Source of the DNA: Fructobacillus cardui | GTDB lineage: Bacteria > Bacillota > Bacilli > Lactobacillales > Lactobacillaceae | DNA length: 64,000 nucleotides | Reading direction: 5' to 3' (one strand) | Assembly: GCF_023218935.1 (NCBI RefSeq) | Contig: NZ_JAJIAL010000003.1 | Part shown: positions 30,989-39,574 of the stretch, in pieces | Numbering within the stretch: the stretch's first letter is position 1 | Layout of the letters: each line of letters opens with the position of its first letter | The notes under the pieces: model-generated | What the model was told of the DNA's origin: nothing | What the model saw: only the letters and a program-made list of their open reading frames with translations | Databases searched by the model: none | Made by a program: the position numbers and the translations under genes

Positions 30989-33100
30989 GTGGCAAAGCAA
31001 ACACACTACGACTCAGATTCAATTAAAATTTTAGAAGGATTGGAGGCGGTCCGAAAACGACCCGGGATGTATATCGGATCGACAGATGGACGTGGACTCC
31101 ACCACTTGGTTTATGAAATTGTCGACAACGCCGTTGACGAAGCCCTGGGAGACTTCGGTAATGATATTGCGGTGACCATTGAAGAAAATAATGCCATTAC
31201 GGTTCGCGATTTCGGCCGTGGTATGCCGGTTGGAATGCATTCTTCTGGAAAGCCAACGCCCGAAGTCATTTTGACGGTCCTCCATGCCGGTGGTAAGTTC
31301 GGTCAGGGCGGCTATGCAACTTCTGGTGGTCTGCATGGTGTTGGTTCCTCCGTTGTCAACGCCTTGTCGGAACACCTGAAGGTGACAATCGTTCGCGATG
31401 GGCACCGCTTTGAAGAAACTTTTGAAAATGGGGGCCACCCAGTTGGTACCCTGATCGATTTAGGCTCAACCAAGGACCATACCGGAACAACGGTCACGTT
31501 TAAACCGGATGCAAGCATTTTTTCAACCACTGTCTTTAAGTTTGATACTTTGGCTGAACGCTTACGCGAGTCGGCCTTTTTGATGTCAGGGGTTAAGTTT
31601 ACCTTGACGGATAAGCGGGTCACGCCCGTTCGTGAAGAGGTTTATCACTATGACCATGGTCTGCAATCCTTTGTTCAGTTTTTGAACGAAGAAAAAGAGG
31701 GCTTGGGTCCGGTGATGACCTTTGAGGGAACAGCCGACGGCATTTTGGTTGACGTCGCTGCCCAATATAACGACGGCTACTCCGAGACCTTGCTATCCTT
31801 TGTTAACAACGTCCGAACACAAGATGGTGGCACTCACGAAGTTGGTTTTCGCTCGGCTTGGACTAAGGCCTTTAATGAATACGCCCGCCGGGTGAACCTC
31901 TTAAAAGAAAAGGATAAGAACCTTGAAGGGTCAGACGTCCGCGAGGGCTTGTCGGCCGTGATTTCTTTGCGTGTCCCAGAAGAAATTCTGCAATTCGAAG
32001 GACAAACAAAGGATAAATTAGGAACCACCGAGGCCCGCGCAGCTGTGGATGGGGTGGTTAATGAAACCTTGTCTCGCTTCTTGCTGGAAAACGGTGACTT
32101 TGGTCAAAAGATTGTTCGTAAGGCACTCCGTGCCCGTGAAGCCCGTGAGGCTGCCCGTAAGGCCCGCGAGGAATCTCGGACTGGTAAGTCAAAGGGCAAG
32201 CGTGACCGCTTGTTGTCTGGAAAGTTAGCGCCAGCCCAGTCGAAGAACGCCGATAAGAATGAATTGTTCTTGGTGGAGGGTGATTCGGCCGGGGGATCTG
32301 CTAAGCAAGGCCGGGACCGGAAGTTCCAGGCAATTTTGCCGTTGCGTGGGAAGGTCTTAAATACCCAAAAGGCAAAATTAGCGGACATCTTAAAAAATGA
32401 GGAACTTTCGACGCTGATTTACGCTATTGGTGGCGGAGTCGGTCCTGATTTTAATATTAAAAATGCGGCCTTTGATAAGATCATTATCATGACCGATGCC
32501 GATGATGATGGGGCCCACATTCAAACCCTGTTGTTGACTTTCTTTTATAAGTACATGCGGCCATTGATTGAAGCCGGTCGTGTCTATATCGCTTTACCAC
32601 CACTTTACCGAGTGAAGTACCGTGGCAAGAAGGAAGATTCTTTTGCGTGGACAAATGATGAATTGGCAACCATTACGTCAGCGGCCAAGGTGAAGTACGA
32701 ATTAACGCGTTTTAAGGGCTTGGGCGAAATGAATGCGCCACTTCTTTGGGAAACCACGATGGACCCTGAATCGCGGACGCTGATTCGGGTTAAGATTGAT
32801 GACGCCGTTTTGGCCGAAAAGCGGGTAACAACGTTGATGGGTGATAAGGTTGACCTTCGCCGTCAATGGATTGAAAACAACGTTCAGTTTACCCTGGAAG
32901 AAGACGGTTCGATTTTGGATAACGTTGCTGGTAGTGACGAGGCCAATGCCCAGGTCTTTGAACAGGCGATGGCTGGTCACAATGCCGACGACGACCAAGA
33001 TGGAAAGGTGATTGTTGCTAAGGGAAAATCAGCTAAGCAAAAGGCGGATGACCTAGCAGGCAAAGCTTCAGACCACGTTGAGAACTTAGACTTGTTTTAA
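30989..33100 (+). CDS. parE: DNA topoisomerase IV subunit B
   Basis: ATPase subunit of the decatenating type II topoisomerase. 703 residues: GHKL ATPase (EGLEAVRKRPGMYIGST, DFGRGMPVG, GLHGVGSSVVNALS), transducer and TOPRIM (VEGDSAGGSAKQGRD, DADDDGAHI), ending with an extra hydrophilic tail of about 50 residues beyond the usual end (AKGKSAKQKADDLAGK). The GTG at 30989 is preferred because AGAAGGA lies at 30974-30980; an in-frame ATG at 30968 overlaps that site. parC follows after 31 bases. Confidence 0.95.
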   Translation: MAKQTHYDSDSIKILEGLEAVRKRPGMYIGSTDGRGLHHLVYEIVDNAVDEALGDFGNDIAVTIEENNAITVRDFGRGMPVGMHSSGKPTPEVILTVLHAGGKFGQGGYATSGGLHGVGSSVVNALSEHLKVTIVRDGHRFEETFENGGHPVGTLIDLGSTKDHTGTTVTFKPDASIFSTTVFKFDTLAERLRESAFLMSGVKFTLTDKRVTPVREEVYHYDHGLQSFVQFLNEEKEGLGPVMTFEGTADGILVDVAAQYNDGYSETLLSFVNNVRTQDGGTHEVGFRSAWTKAFNEYARRVNLLKEKDKNLEGSDVREGLSAVISLRVPEEILQFEGQTKDKLGTTEARAAVDGVVNETLSRFLLENGDFGQKIVRKALRAREAREAARKAREESRTGKSKGKRDRLLSGKLAPAQSKNADKNELFLVEGDSAGGSAKQGRDRKFQAILPLRGKVLNTQKAKLADILKNEELSTLIYAIGGGVGPDFNIKNAAFDKIIIMTDADDDGAHIQTLLLTFFYKYMRPLIEAGRVYIALPPLYRVKYRGKKEDSFAWTNDELATITSAAKVKYELTRFKGLGEMNAPLLWETTMDPESRTLIRVKIDDAVLAEKRVTTLMGDKVDLRRQWIENNVQFTLEEDGSILDNVAGSDEANAQVFEQAMAGHNADDDQDGKVIVAKGKSAKQKADDLAGKASDHVENLDLF

Positions 33101-33131
33101 TAATTAATTTAGAAAGGTGGGGATTGTCAGT

Positions 33132-35564
33132 ATGGCAGACCGCATTACTGAGCTTTCATTGGAAGCCGTGATGGGTGAGCGCTTTGGCCGATATTCAAAA
33201 TATATCATCCAGGAACGTGCCCTTCCGGATATCCGTGATGGTCTCAAGCCGGTTCAACGGCGGATTTTGTACGCCATGGACCAGGATTCAAATACCTATG
33301 ACCACCCATATCGTAAGTCGGCTAAATCAGTCGGAAACGTGATGGGAAACTTCCACCCCCACGGGGATTCCTCAATTTATGAGGCCATGGTTCGCTTGTC
33401 CCAGGATTGGAAGGTCCGCGAACCATTAGTTGATATGAACGGGAACAATGGGTCAATTGATAACGACCCGGCCGCTGCGATGCGGTATACCGAGTCACGG
33501 TTGACGAAGTTATCCGGGGAAATCTTAAAGGATTTAGCCCAGGATACGGTTGAAATGGTCTTGAATTTCGATGATACGACCTACGAACCAACGGTGCTCC
33601 CATCTCGCGTACCAAACCTCTTTGTTAACGGGGCAACCGGGATTTCAGCTGGTTATGCCACTGATATTCCGCCCCATAACTTAAAGGAGATTAACCAGGC
33701 ATTAGTTTACCTGCTTGATCATCCCGATGCACCATTGTCAGCTTTGATGAGGTACGTCAAGGGACCTGATTTTCCAACGGGTGGTATTATCCAAGGAATT
33801 GATGGCATCAAGCAGGCTTACAAGACCGGTCGCGGCCGGGTGGTTGTCCGTGCGAAGACGACGGTTTCTGATCTGAAGGGTGGCAAGAAAAAGATTGAAG
33901 TGACGGAGTTACCATACGAAGTCGTGAAATCAAACTTGGTTGCTAAAATTGATGCGATTCGGGCTAATAAAGAAGTTGCCGGCATTATTGAAGTTCGCGA
34001 TGAATCCGACCGTGAGGGAATGTCAATTGTGATTGAATTGGCCAAGGATGCCTCGGCGGATGGGATTTTGACTTACCTCTTTAAGAAGACGGACTTACAG
34101 ATTTCATATCACTTCAATATGGTTGCCATTCACGACCAGCGTCCCGTCCTGGTGACTTTGAAAGACGGTTTGACCGCCTTTTTGGACTTCCGTAAGGAAG
34201 TTGTTCGCAAACGGTCAGCTTATGACTTGAAGAAGGCGAAAGGCCGCCAACACATCGTTGAGGGGCTGATTCGGATGTTGTCCATCCTTGATGAAGTCGT
34301 GGCAACAATTCGTTCTTCAAAGAATCGCAAGGATGCAACGGAGAACTTGGTGAAGGAATATCAATTCACCAAGGAACAGGCCGAAGCCATCGTGGCTTTG
34401 CAGCTGTACCGGTTGACGAATACCGATGTGACACAGCTGGAAGAGGAACACAAGGCATTAGCTGAAAAGATTGCCATGCTCGAAAAAATTCTGAATGAAG
34501 AAGAAGCCCTTCATGATGTGATTCGGACTGAATTGAAGGCTATCACGAAGGAATATGTGAGCCCACGCTTGACGGAAATCGAAGAAGAAATCCAATCATT
34601 GGTAATCGATACAGCAGTGACGGTGCCAGACGAAGATGTCCGTATCTTGGTTTCCAAGAATGGTTATGCCAAGCGGTCATCATTGCGCTCTTACAAGGCC
34701 TCCGCTGCCGAGAGCGGCTTAGCAGAGGATGATGCCGTTGTCTTGAACCAAACGGCGAACACGACCCAACATTTGCTGATGTTTACAAATCTTGGGAACC
34801 TGATTTACCGGCCAATTTATGAGCTGGCGGAGTACAAGTGGAAGGAACCAGGGGAGCACTTCTCGCAGGCACTTTCGAACTGGGATAGCCAGGAAAGTAT
34901 TATCCAGGCGTATGTGGTTGCCGAAACCGATAGCAACCAGGCCTTTTTGCTCGCTTCCAATGATGGCTTTATCAAGCAAAGCTCACTCAAGGACATTGTG
35001 CCAAAGTCGTACAAAAAGAAATCAGCGATTGTGATGAAACTCAAGACAGAGGGTTCACGAGTTGTCACGGCGATGCTGGTAACCAAGCAGGAAGAAGTCT
35101 TGGTTTTGACGAAGACTGGCTTGGCCTTGCGCTTCGAATTGGCCGATGTGCCAGTTGTTGGTGCGCGGACTGCTGGAGTGAAGGCCATCAAGTTGACCGA
35201 GGGTGATACCGTGGTTGCGGCATTAGCTTTGGCACCAAGTGCTAAGTTCTTGGTCTTGGTGACTAACCAAGGAACCTTTAAGTACAGCTTGTTAGAGGAC
35301 ATTACACTTGGTCACCGAGCCAACAAGGGCTTGCAAGTCCTTAGCCCACGAAAGACCGTTTCTTATGAGATTGCTGCCGCGACAGCCGTTGACTCTGATC
35401 AGGGTGCTTTGCGGATTGAAACGGACCACTTAAAGGACTTTGATATCCAATTGGCTGATTATTCATTAGCAAGCCGAACCAGCAACGGCCAGGCACTATT
35501 GGATGTGAAGAGCGATGGGCAAGCAACGGCCATTTTCCCTTTGAATTTAACGGAAAATGACTAG
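33132..35564 (+). CDS. parC: DNA topoisomerase IV subunit A
   Basis: DNA-cleaving partner of ParE. 810 residues with the catalytic Tyr in AAMRYTESRL and six-blade C-terminal repeats. The quinolone-resistance region reads HPHGDSSIYEAMVRLSQ, with Ser and Glu at the positions usually mutated, so wild type. ATG 33132 has AGAAAGGTGG upstream; an in-frame alternative 15 bases earlier lies within that site. Confidence 0.95.
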   Translation: MADRITELSLEAVMGERFGRYSKYIIQERALPDIRDGLKPVQRRILYAMDQDSNTYDHPYRKSAKSVGNVMGNFHPHGDSSIYEAMVRLSQDWKVREPLVDMNGNNGSIDNDPAAAMRYTESRLTKLSGEILKDLAQDTVEMVLNFDDTTYEPTVLPSRVPNLFVNGATGISAGYATDIPPHNLKEINQALVYLLDHPDAPLSALMRYVKGPDFPTGGIIQGIDGIKQAYKTGRGRVVVRAKTTVSDLKGGKKKIEVTELPYEVVKSNLVAKIDAIRANKEVAGIIEVRDESDREGMSIVIELAKDASADGILTYLFKKTDLQISYHFNMVAIHDQRPVLVTLKDGLTAFLDFRKEVVRKRSAYDLKKAKGRQHIVEGLIRMLSILDEVVATIRSSKNRKDATENLVKEYQFTKEQAEAIVALQLYRLTNTDVTQLEEEHKALAEKIAMLEKILNEEEALHDVIRTELKAITKEYVSPRLTEIEEEIQSLVIDTAVTVPDEDVRILVSKNGYAKRSSLRSYKASAAESGLAEDDAVVLNQTANTTQHLLMFTNLGNLIYRPIYELAEYKWKEPGEHFSQALSNWDSQESIIQAYVVAETDSNQAFLLASNDGFIKQSSLKDIVPKSYKKKSAIVMKLKTEGSRVVTAMLVTKQEEVLVLTKTGLALRFELADVPVVGARTAGVKAIKLTEGDTVVAALALAPSAKFLVLVTNQGTFKYSLLEDITLGHRANKGLQVLSPRKTVSYEIAAATAVDSDQGALRIETDHLKDFDIQLADYSLASRTSNGQALLDVKSDGQATAIFPLNLTEND

Positions 35565-35641
35565 GCAAAGTAGACCCGTTCGGGTTACAATCTAAGTATT
35601 GACAGTTGCCAAAAAAATTGGCACTAGAGGAGTGAAAAGAC

Positions 35642-36547
35642 ATGGCAAAGATTCAAGTTTTTGGACACAAGAATCCAGATACTGACACCGTTGCTTCTGC
35701 AATGGGTGCCGCTGATTTGTTGACACAACAAGGTTTGGAAACCCAAGCCGTTGCGCAAGGAAAGCCAAACGCCGAAACGCAATTTGCGTTGGATCACTTT
35801 GGCTTGGAAGCCTTGCCAATGATTGACAAGGCCGAGACAGCAGAAGTTGTTTTGGTTGACCACAACGAAGCCGCACAGTCAGTTGATAATTTGGCTGATG
35901 TTCAGGTTTATGGCATCTACGATCACCACAAGTTTGCTTTTGAAAATGCAACCCCTTTGTATATCACGGCTAAGCCATGGGGTTCTGTCTCAACAATTTT
36001 GTACTATGAATACTTGCAAGCCGGTTTGACAATTCCTGCTAAGGTTGCAGGAATGTTGGCTTCTGGTTTGATTTCAGATACTTTGTTGTTGAAGAGCCCA
36101 ACGACAACGGATGTTGATCGTAAGGCCTTGCCTGAACTAGCTAAGATTGCTGGTATCGAAGACTTGGATGGCTATGGTTTGGCCATGTTGAAGGCCGGGA
36201 CTGATTTGTCAACGCGAACAGATGAAGAATTGTTGGAAGGGGATGCTAAGTCCTTTACCATGGGTTCACACGAATTCCGGATTGGCCAAGTTAACACGGT
36301 TGATATTGATGATGTTTTGGCTCGTAAGGAAGGCTTGGAAAAGGCAATCAAGGCCGCTGGTTATGAGGACTTCTTGTTTGTGATTACAGACATCTTGAAT
36401 TCAAACTCAAAGGGTCTTTATATTGGGGATGCCCCAGAAGCAATCGAAGCTGCCTTTGGTGCCAAGCTTGAAAATGATGTGATTGACTTGCCAGGGGTTG
36501 TTTCCCGGAAGAAGCAAGTTGTCCCACCATTGCAGGGTCAATTCTAA
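35642..36547 (+). CDS. ppaC: Manganese-dependent inorganic pyrophosphatase (family II)
   Basis: Hydrolyses pyrophosphate. 301 residues of the DHH phosphoesterase superfamily: FGHKNPDTDTVASA at the N-terminus, DHNE and DHHKF metal motifs, and a C-terminal DHHA2 domain with the substrate-binding VSRKKQVVPPL. A GAGGAG ribosome binding site precedes it. A small GCCAA/TTGGC hairpin (35608-35621) lies just before that site. Confidence 0.95.
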   Translation: MAKIQVFGHKNPDTDTVASAMGAADLLTQQGLETQAVAQGKPNAETQFALDHFGLEALPMIDKAETAEVVLVDHNEAAQSVDNLADVQVYGIYDHHKFAFENATPLYITAKPWGSVSTILYYEYLQAGLTIPAKVAGMLASGLISDTLLLKSPTTTDVDRKALPELAKIAGIEDLDGYGLAMLKAGTDLSTRTDEELLEGDAKSFTMGSHEFRIGQVNTVDIDDVLARKEGLEKAIKAAGYEDFLFVITDILNSNSKGLYIGDAPEAIEAAFGAKLENDVIDLPGVVSRKKQVVPPLQGQF

Positions 36548-36582
36548 GCTCAGAATTATTTCGATAAATCTGAGAAATGGGC

Positions 36583-36611
36583 TTTACAGCCGTCTAAAAC
36601 CTATGTATAAT
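36583..36611 (+). promoter_or_regulatory. rpmG-rpsN promoter
   Basis: TTTACA (36583-36588), 17-base spacer, TATAAT (36606-36611). No Zur-like palindrome is visible around it. Confidence 0.65.
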
Positions 36612-36675
36612 ATTATTTTGTATTGACAAGCAAATAATTTTTATAAAAAAATCTAACATTCGAGGAGCAGGGAAT

Positions 36676-36825
36676 ATGCGTATTCATGTCGTATTAGGCA
36701 ATGATGAAACTGGAGAGCGTATTTACTTGACGTCAAAAAACCGTCGTAATACGCCTGACCGTTTGGAGTTGAAGAAGTACTCACCAAAACTTCGTAAAGT
36801 GGTAACATTCAAGGAGATCAAGTAA
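36676..36825 (+). CDS. rpmG: 50S ribosomal protein L33, cysteine-free form
   Basis: 49 residues ending RLELKKYSPKLRKVVTFKEIK. The two CxxC pairs of the zinc-binding L33 form are absent, so this is the C-minus type. CGAGGAG precedes the ATG. The stop overlaps the rpsN start by one base (TAATG), giving a tightly coupled pair. Confidence 0.93.
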   Translation: MRIHVVLGNDETGERIYLTSKNRRNTPDRLELKKYSPKLRKVVTFKEIK

Positions 36826-37094
36826 TGGCTAAGAAATCAAAGATTGCAAAGGCAAAGCAACGTGAAGCTTTGGTAGCAAAGTACGCTGACAAGCGTGCCG
36901 CTTTGAAGGCTGCTGGTGATTACATCGGATTGGCAGCTTTGCCAAAGGATTCATCACCTGTTCGTCTTCACAACCGTGACCAAATCGATGGTCGCCCACA
37001 CGGTTACATGCGTGAATTTGGTATGTCACGTTTGAACTTCCGTCAATTAGCACACAAGGGCCAGATTCCTGGTGTTCGTAAGGCTTCTTGGTAA
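36825..37094 (+). CDS. rpsN: 30S ribosomal protein S14, cysteine-free long form
   Basis: 89 residues, the longer zinc-independent S14 with RLHNRDQIDGRPHGYMREFGMSR-type core and no CxxC pairs. It sits outside the main ribosomal operon and is coupled to the C-minus L33. In Bacillus such copies are Zur-regulated substitutes under zinc limitation; whether a zinc-binding S14 also exists in this genome cannot be seen here. Confidence 0.94.
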   Translation: MAKKSKIAKAKQREALVAKYADKRAALKAAGDYIGLAALPKDSSPVRLHNRDQIDGRPHGYMREFGMSRLNFRQLAHKGQIPGVRKASW

Positions 37095-37110
37095 GAATTT
37101 AATACCCTTT

Positions 37111-37138
37111 AAACCACAGCCTTGCTGTGGTTTTTTTG
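37111..37138 (+). terminator. Terminator after rpsN
   Basis: AAACCACAGC-CTT-GCTGTGGTTT followed by further Ts. Confidence 0.92.
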
Positions 37139-37146
37139 TGCCTGCC

Positions 37147-37175
37147 TTGCTTTTTCTAGTAAAATCAGCTATGAT
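37147..37175 (+). promoter_or_regulatory. Promoter of the rimP-nusA-infB operon
   Basis: TTGCTT (37147-37152), 17-base spacer, TATGAT (37170-37175). Confidence 0.55.
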
Positions 37176-37204
37176 AAAAGTAAGTTAATTTACATAGAGG
37201 TTGT

Positions 37205-37243
37205 AAATGAGCGGGTCAGGGGGATTTGACCGGCTCATTTTTT
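37205..37243 (+). terminator. Attenuator-like terminator in the rimP leader
   Basis: AAATGAGC-GGTCA pairs with TGACC-GGCTCATTT and is followed by further Ts, placed between the operon promoter and the rimP ribosome binding site. It should cause partial premature termination. Confidence 0.6.
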
Positions 37244-37270
37244 ATGGCAGAAAACCAAAAAGGAGTTTGG

Positions 37271-37747
37271 ATGGCACAGGCAAAGAATCAAGCCTTGCTT
37301 GAAATTTTAAATCCGATCATTGAAAAACAGGGGCTCTTGCTCTGGGATTTAAACATCAAGAAGGTTGGTGGACAAAAAACAGTCGAAGTGTTAGTTGATT
37401 TACCAGACAACCAAAACATTTCCATGGCGCAGATTACTGAGTTTACTCAGTTGGTCAATGAGGCCTTGGATGATGCAGCAGTTGATCCGGTTCCAGGTGA
37501 GTATATGTTAGACATTGCTTCTCCTGGGATGGATCGCAGCCTGGCCGAACCTTGGCACTTTGCCTGGGCGAAGGAAGGCGATTTGGCAGTGACCATTGCT
37601 TTATTTGCGGCCAAGGACGGTCAAAAGCAGTGGACTGGTCAAATCACTGACTTAAATGAAAACGGTTTGTCACTACAAAGTGATCAAAAGAAGTTGGATG
37701 TTACCTTTGATGAAATTGCCAAAGCCATTGTGGCCGTTCAATTTTAA
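37271..37747 (+). CDS. rimP: Ribosome maturation factor RimP
   Basis: Assists 30S assembly. 158 residues: N-terminal alpha/beta domain with LLLWDLNIKKVGGQKTVEV and the conserved YMLDIASPGMDRSL, then an SH3-like C-terminal domain. ATG 37271 has a perfect AAGGAG at spacing 6; two upstream in-frame starts (37226, 37244) fall in or next to the leader hairpin. First gene of the nusA-infB operon. Confidence 0.9.
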   Translation: MAQAKNQALLEILNPIIEKQGLLLWDLNIKKVGGQKTVEVLVDLPDNQNISMAQITEFTQLVNEALDDAAVDPVPGEYMLDIASPGMDRSLAEPWHFAWAKEGDLAVTIALFAAKDGQKQWTGQITDLNENGLSLQSDQKKLDVTFDEIAKAIVAVQF

Positions 37748-37771
37748 ACTAATTGAAAGTGGAGAAAGCAA

Positions 37772-38944
37772 ATGAGTAAAGAATTAGTACAAGCCTTAGA
37801 TGCCTTAGAGCAAGAACGTGGGATCGACCGCGAAGTTGTTGTAGAAGCTTTGGAAAATGCTTTGAAGGCCGCTTATAAGAAGCAGTACAACGCGGCTCAA
37901 AATGTTGAAGCAACTTTTGATGATAAGAAGGGTCAAATGGCCATTAAGCAGGTCAAGTTGGTTGTTTTGGATGATGACTTGGTTGACCCTGATACGGAAA
38001 TTCCTTTGACGGAAGCCTTGGAAATTAACAAGGCCTACGAACCAGGTGACGAAATTCGTTTCGATGTCACACCAAAGGACTTCGGTCGGATGGCTGCGCA
38101 GGCAGCTAAGCAGGTGATTGTGCAGAAGATGCGCGAAGCAACTCGTCAAGCAATCTATGACAAGTACCAGGATTACCAAGATGAAATCATCACTGGTGAG
38201 GTTGAGCGACAGGATAACCGCTTCTTGTACGTGATGTTGCCAGGCAAGCAGGAAGCCGTGATGACACAGGGCGACCAAATGCCAAATGAAACCTATCGGA
38301 TGCGCGAACGCATCAAGGTTTTGGTGAACAAGGTTGACAATTCCTTGAAGGGACCACAAATCTTTGTTTCACGGACGGCTCCTGATTTGGTCAAGCGTTT
38401 GTTTGAACAAGAAGTGCCAGAAGTTTATGATGGTACAGTGGAAATTGTTTCCATTGCCCGTGAAGCTGGTGACCGGTCAAAGATTGCGGTTTACACGCAC
38501 GATGCTGATTTGGACCCCGTTGGTGCCTTAGTTGGACAACGTGGTGCCCGTGTTCAAGCCGTTGTGACGGAATTGGGTGGCGAGCATATGGATATCGTGG
38601 AATGGGTGGAAGATGAGGCCCAGTACATCGCCAATGCATTGAACCCAGCCGAAGTAACGGACGTGATTTTTGATGCCAATAACGAGCAATCTGTCACTGT
38701 GATTGTACCGGACGACCAATTGTCATTGGCAATTGGTAAGAAGGGGCAAAACGCCCGTTTGGCAGCTCGTTTGACCGGCTTTAAGATTGATATCAAGGCC
38801 GAAAGCGAAGCCCGCGACTTAGCGGTTGAAGAGGCTGAAGCAAACGAAACGGCTGATACTGCTGACCAAGTAGTGGTTGAGGAAACTCAGGCACCTGTTG
38901 AACCAGCAGATGACAACCAAGCAGCAACAGACCAAGAAGACTAA
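37772..38944 (+). CDS. nusA: Transcription termination/antitermination factor NusA
   Basis: RNA polymerase-associated pausing and termination factor. 390 residues: N-terminal domain (ALDALEQERGIDREVVVEAL), S1 (about 130-200), two KH domains (GALVGQRGARVQAVV; LSLAIGKKGQNARLAARL). An acidic tail of about 45 residues replaces the longer AR repeats of proteobacteria. NusA could influence its own operon through the leader hairpin at 37205. Confidence 0.96.
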   Translation: MSKELVQALDALEQERGIDREVVVEALENALKAAYKKQYNAAQNVEATFDDKKGQMAIKQVKLVVLDDDLVDPDTEIPLTEALEINKAYEPGDEIRFDVTPKDFGRMAAQAAKQVIVQKMREATRQAIYDKYQDYQDEIITGEVERQDNRFLYVMLPGKQEAVMTQGDQMPNETYRMRERIKVLVNKVDNSLKGPQIFVSRTAPDLVKRLFEQEVPEVYDGTVEIVSIAREAGDRSKIAVYTHDADLDPVGALVGQRGARVQAVVTELGGEHMDIVEWVEDEAQYIANALNPAEVTDVIFDANNEQSVTVIVPDDQLSLAIGKKGQNARLAARLTGFKIDIKAESEARDLAVEEAEANETADTADQVVVEETQAPVEPADDNQAATDQED

Positions 38945-38964
38945 GTATTAGAGGAGGTTCTTTC

Positions 38965-39264
38965 ATGAAAACACGGAAGGTTCCCTTAAGAAAAGATATC
39001 GTGACTGGTGAAATGTTTGCCAAAAAGGACCTGGTCCGGGTCGTTAAAAATAAGGAAGGGGAGGTCTTCTTAGATCCCTCTGGTAAACAAAACGGTCGCG
39101 GTGCCTATATTTCCTTAAACCGTGAGGCTGCTAAGGAAGCAAAGGAAAAGCGCGTCTTTGAAAAGGCCTTTTCAATGCCAATTGATCCGGCTTTTTATGA
39201 AGAACTCTTTGCTTATGTTGACCATCAGCAAGCCCGAAAAGAGTTATTTGAAAATGAAAAGTGA
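38965..39264 (+). CDS. ylxR: YlxR family RNA-binding protein (RnpM)
   Basis: 99 residues of the DUF448 family, with KTRKVPLRKDIVTGEMFAK (the cysteine-less variant of the usual RxCxxCR start) and GRGAYIS. The Bacillus homologue has been described as a modulator of RNase P. AGAGGAGG precedes the ATG. It overlaps the next gene by 11 bases. Confidence 0.85.
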   Translation: MKTRKVPLRKDIVTGEMFAKKDLVRVVKNKEGEVFLDPSGKQNGRGAYISLNREAAKEAKEKRVFEKAFSMPIDPAFYEELFAYVDHQQARKELFENEK

Positions 39265-39574
39265 AGAAGAACAAATCTTACACTTACTTGGTTTGGCGCG
39301 CATGTCTAGAAGCCTCGTTTACGGGACCAACGACACGTTAACTGCTATTCAAGGCCAAAAGGCGAAAGTTGCCTTTTTCCCAAAAGATGGTGGTGCCAGC
39401 CAGCAAAAGAAATTTCGGGACAAAACCAGCTTTTATCAGGTGACCTTGGTTGAAGATTTTACCAAGGATGAATTAAGTCAAGCAATTGGCTTAAATCGGT
39501 CGATTATGGCCATCACCAATAATGGCTTTGCGAAAAAAATTAAACAATTACTCGAAGAAAAGGAGCGGAATTAA
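39254..39574 (+). CDS. ylxQ: L7Ae-like ribosome-associated protein YlxQ
   Basis: 106 residues of the L7Ae/L30e/S12e kink-turn-binding fold, with ILHLLGLARMSRSLVYG at the start and DELSQAIGLNRSIMAITNNGF at the end. Start ATG 39254 is inside the 3' end of ylxR; the frame is open further upstream, but only as an overlap. Its stop shares one base with the infB start. Confidence 0.85.
   Translation: MKSEEEQILHLLGLARMSRSLVYGTNDTLTAIQGQKAKVAFFPKDGGASQQKKFRDKTSFYQVTLVEDFTKDELSQAIGLNRSIMAITNNGFAKKIKQLLEEKERN

Noticed and set aside
36548..36675. Zur box before the L33-S14 pair
   Set aside because: No palindrome resembling the Bacillus Zur consensus is visible around the promoter.
37111..37264. A metY or tRNA gene in the nusA operon leader, as in E. 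coli
   Set aside because: No cloverleaf can be drawn; only a terminator-like hairpin is present.
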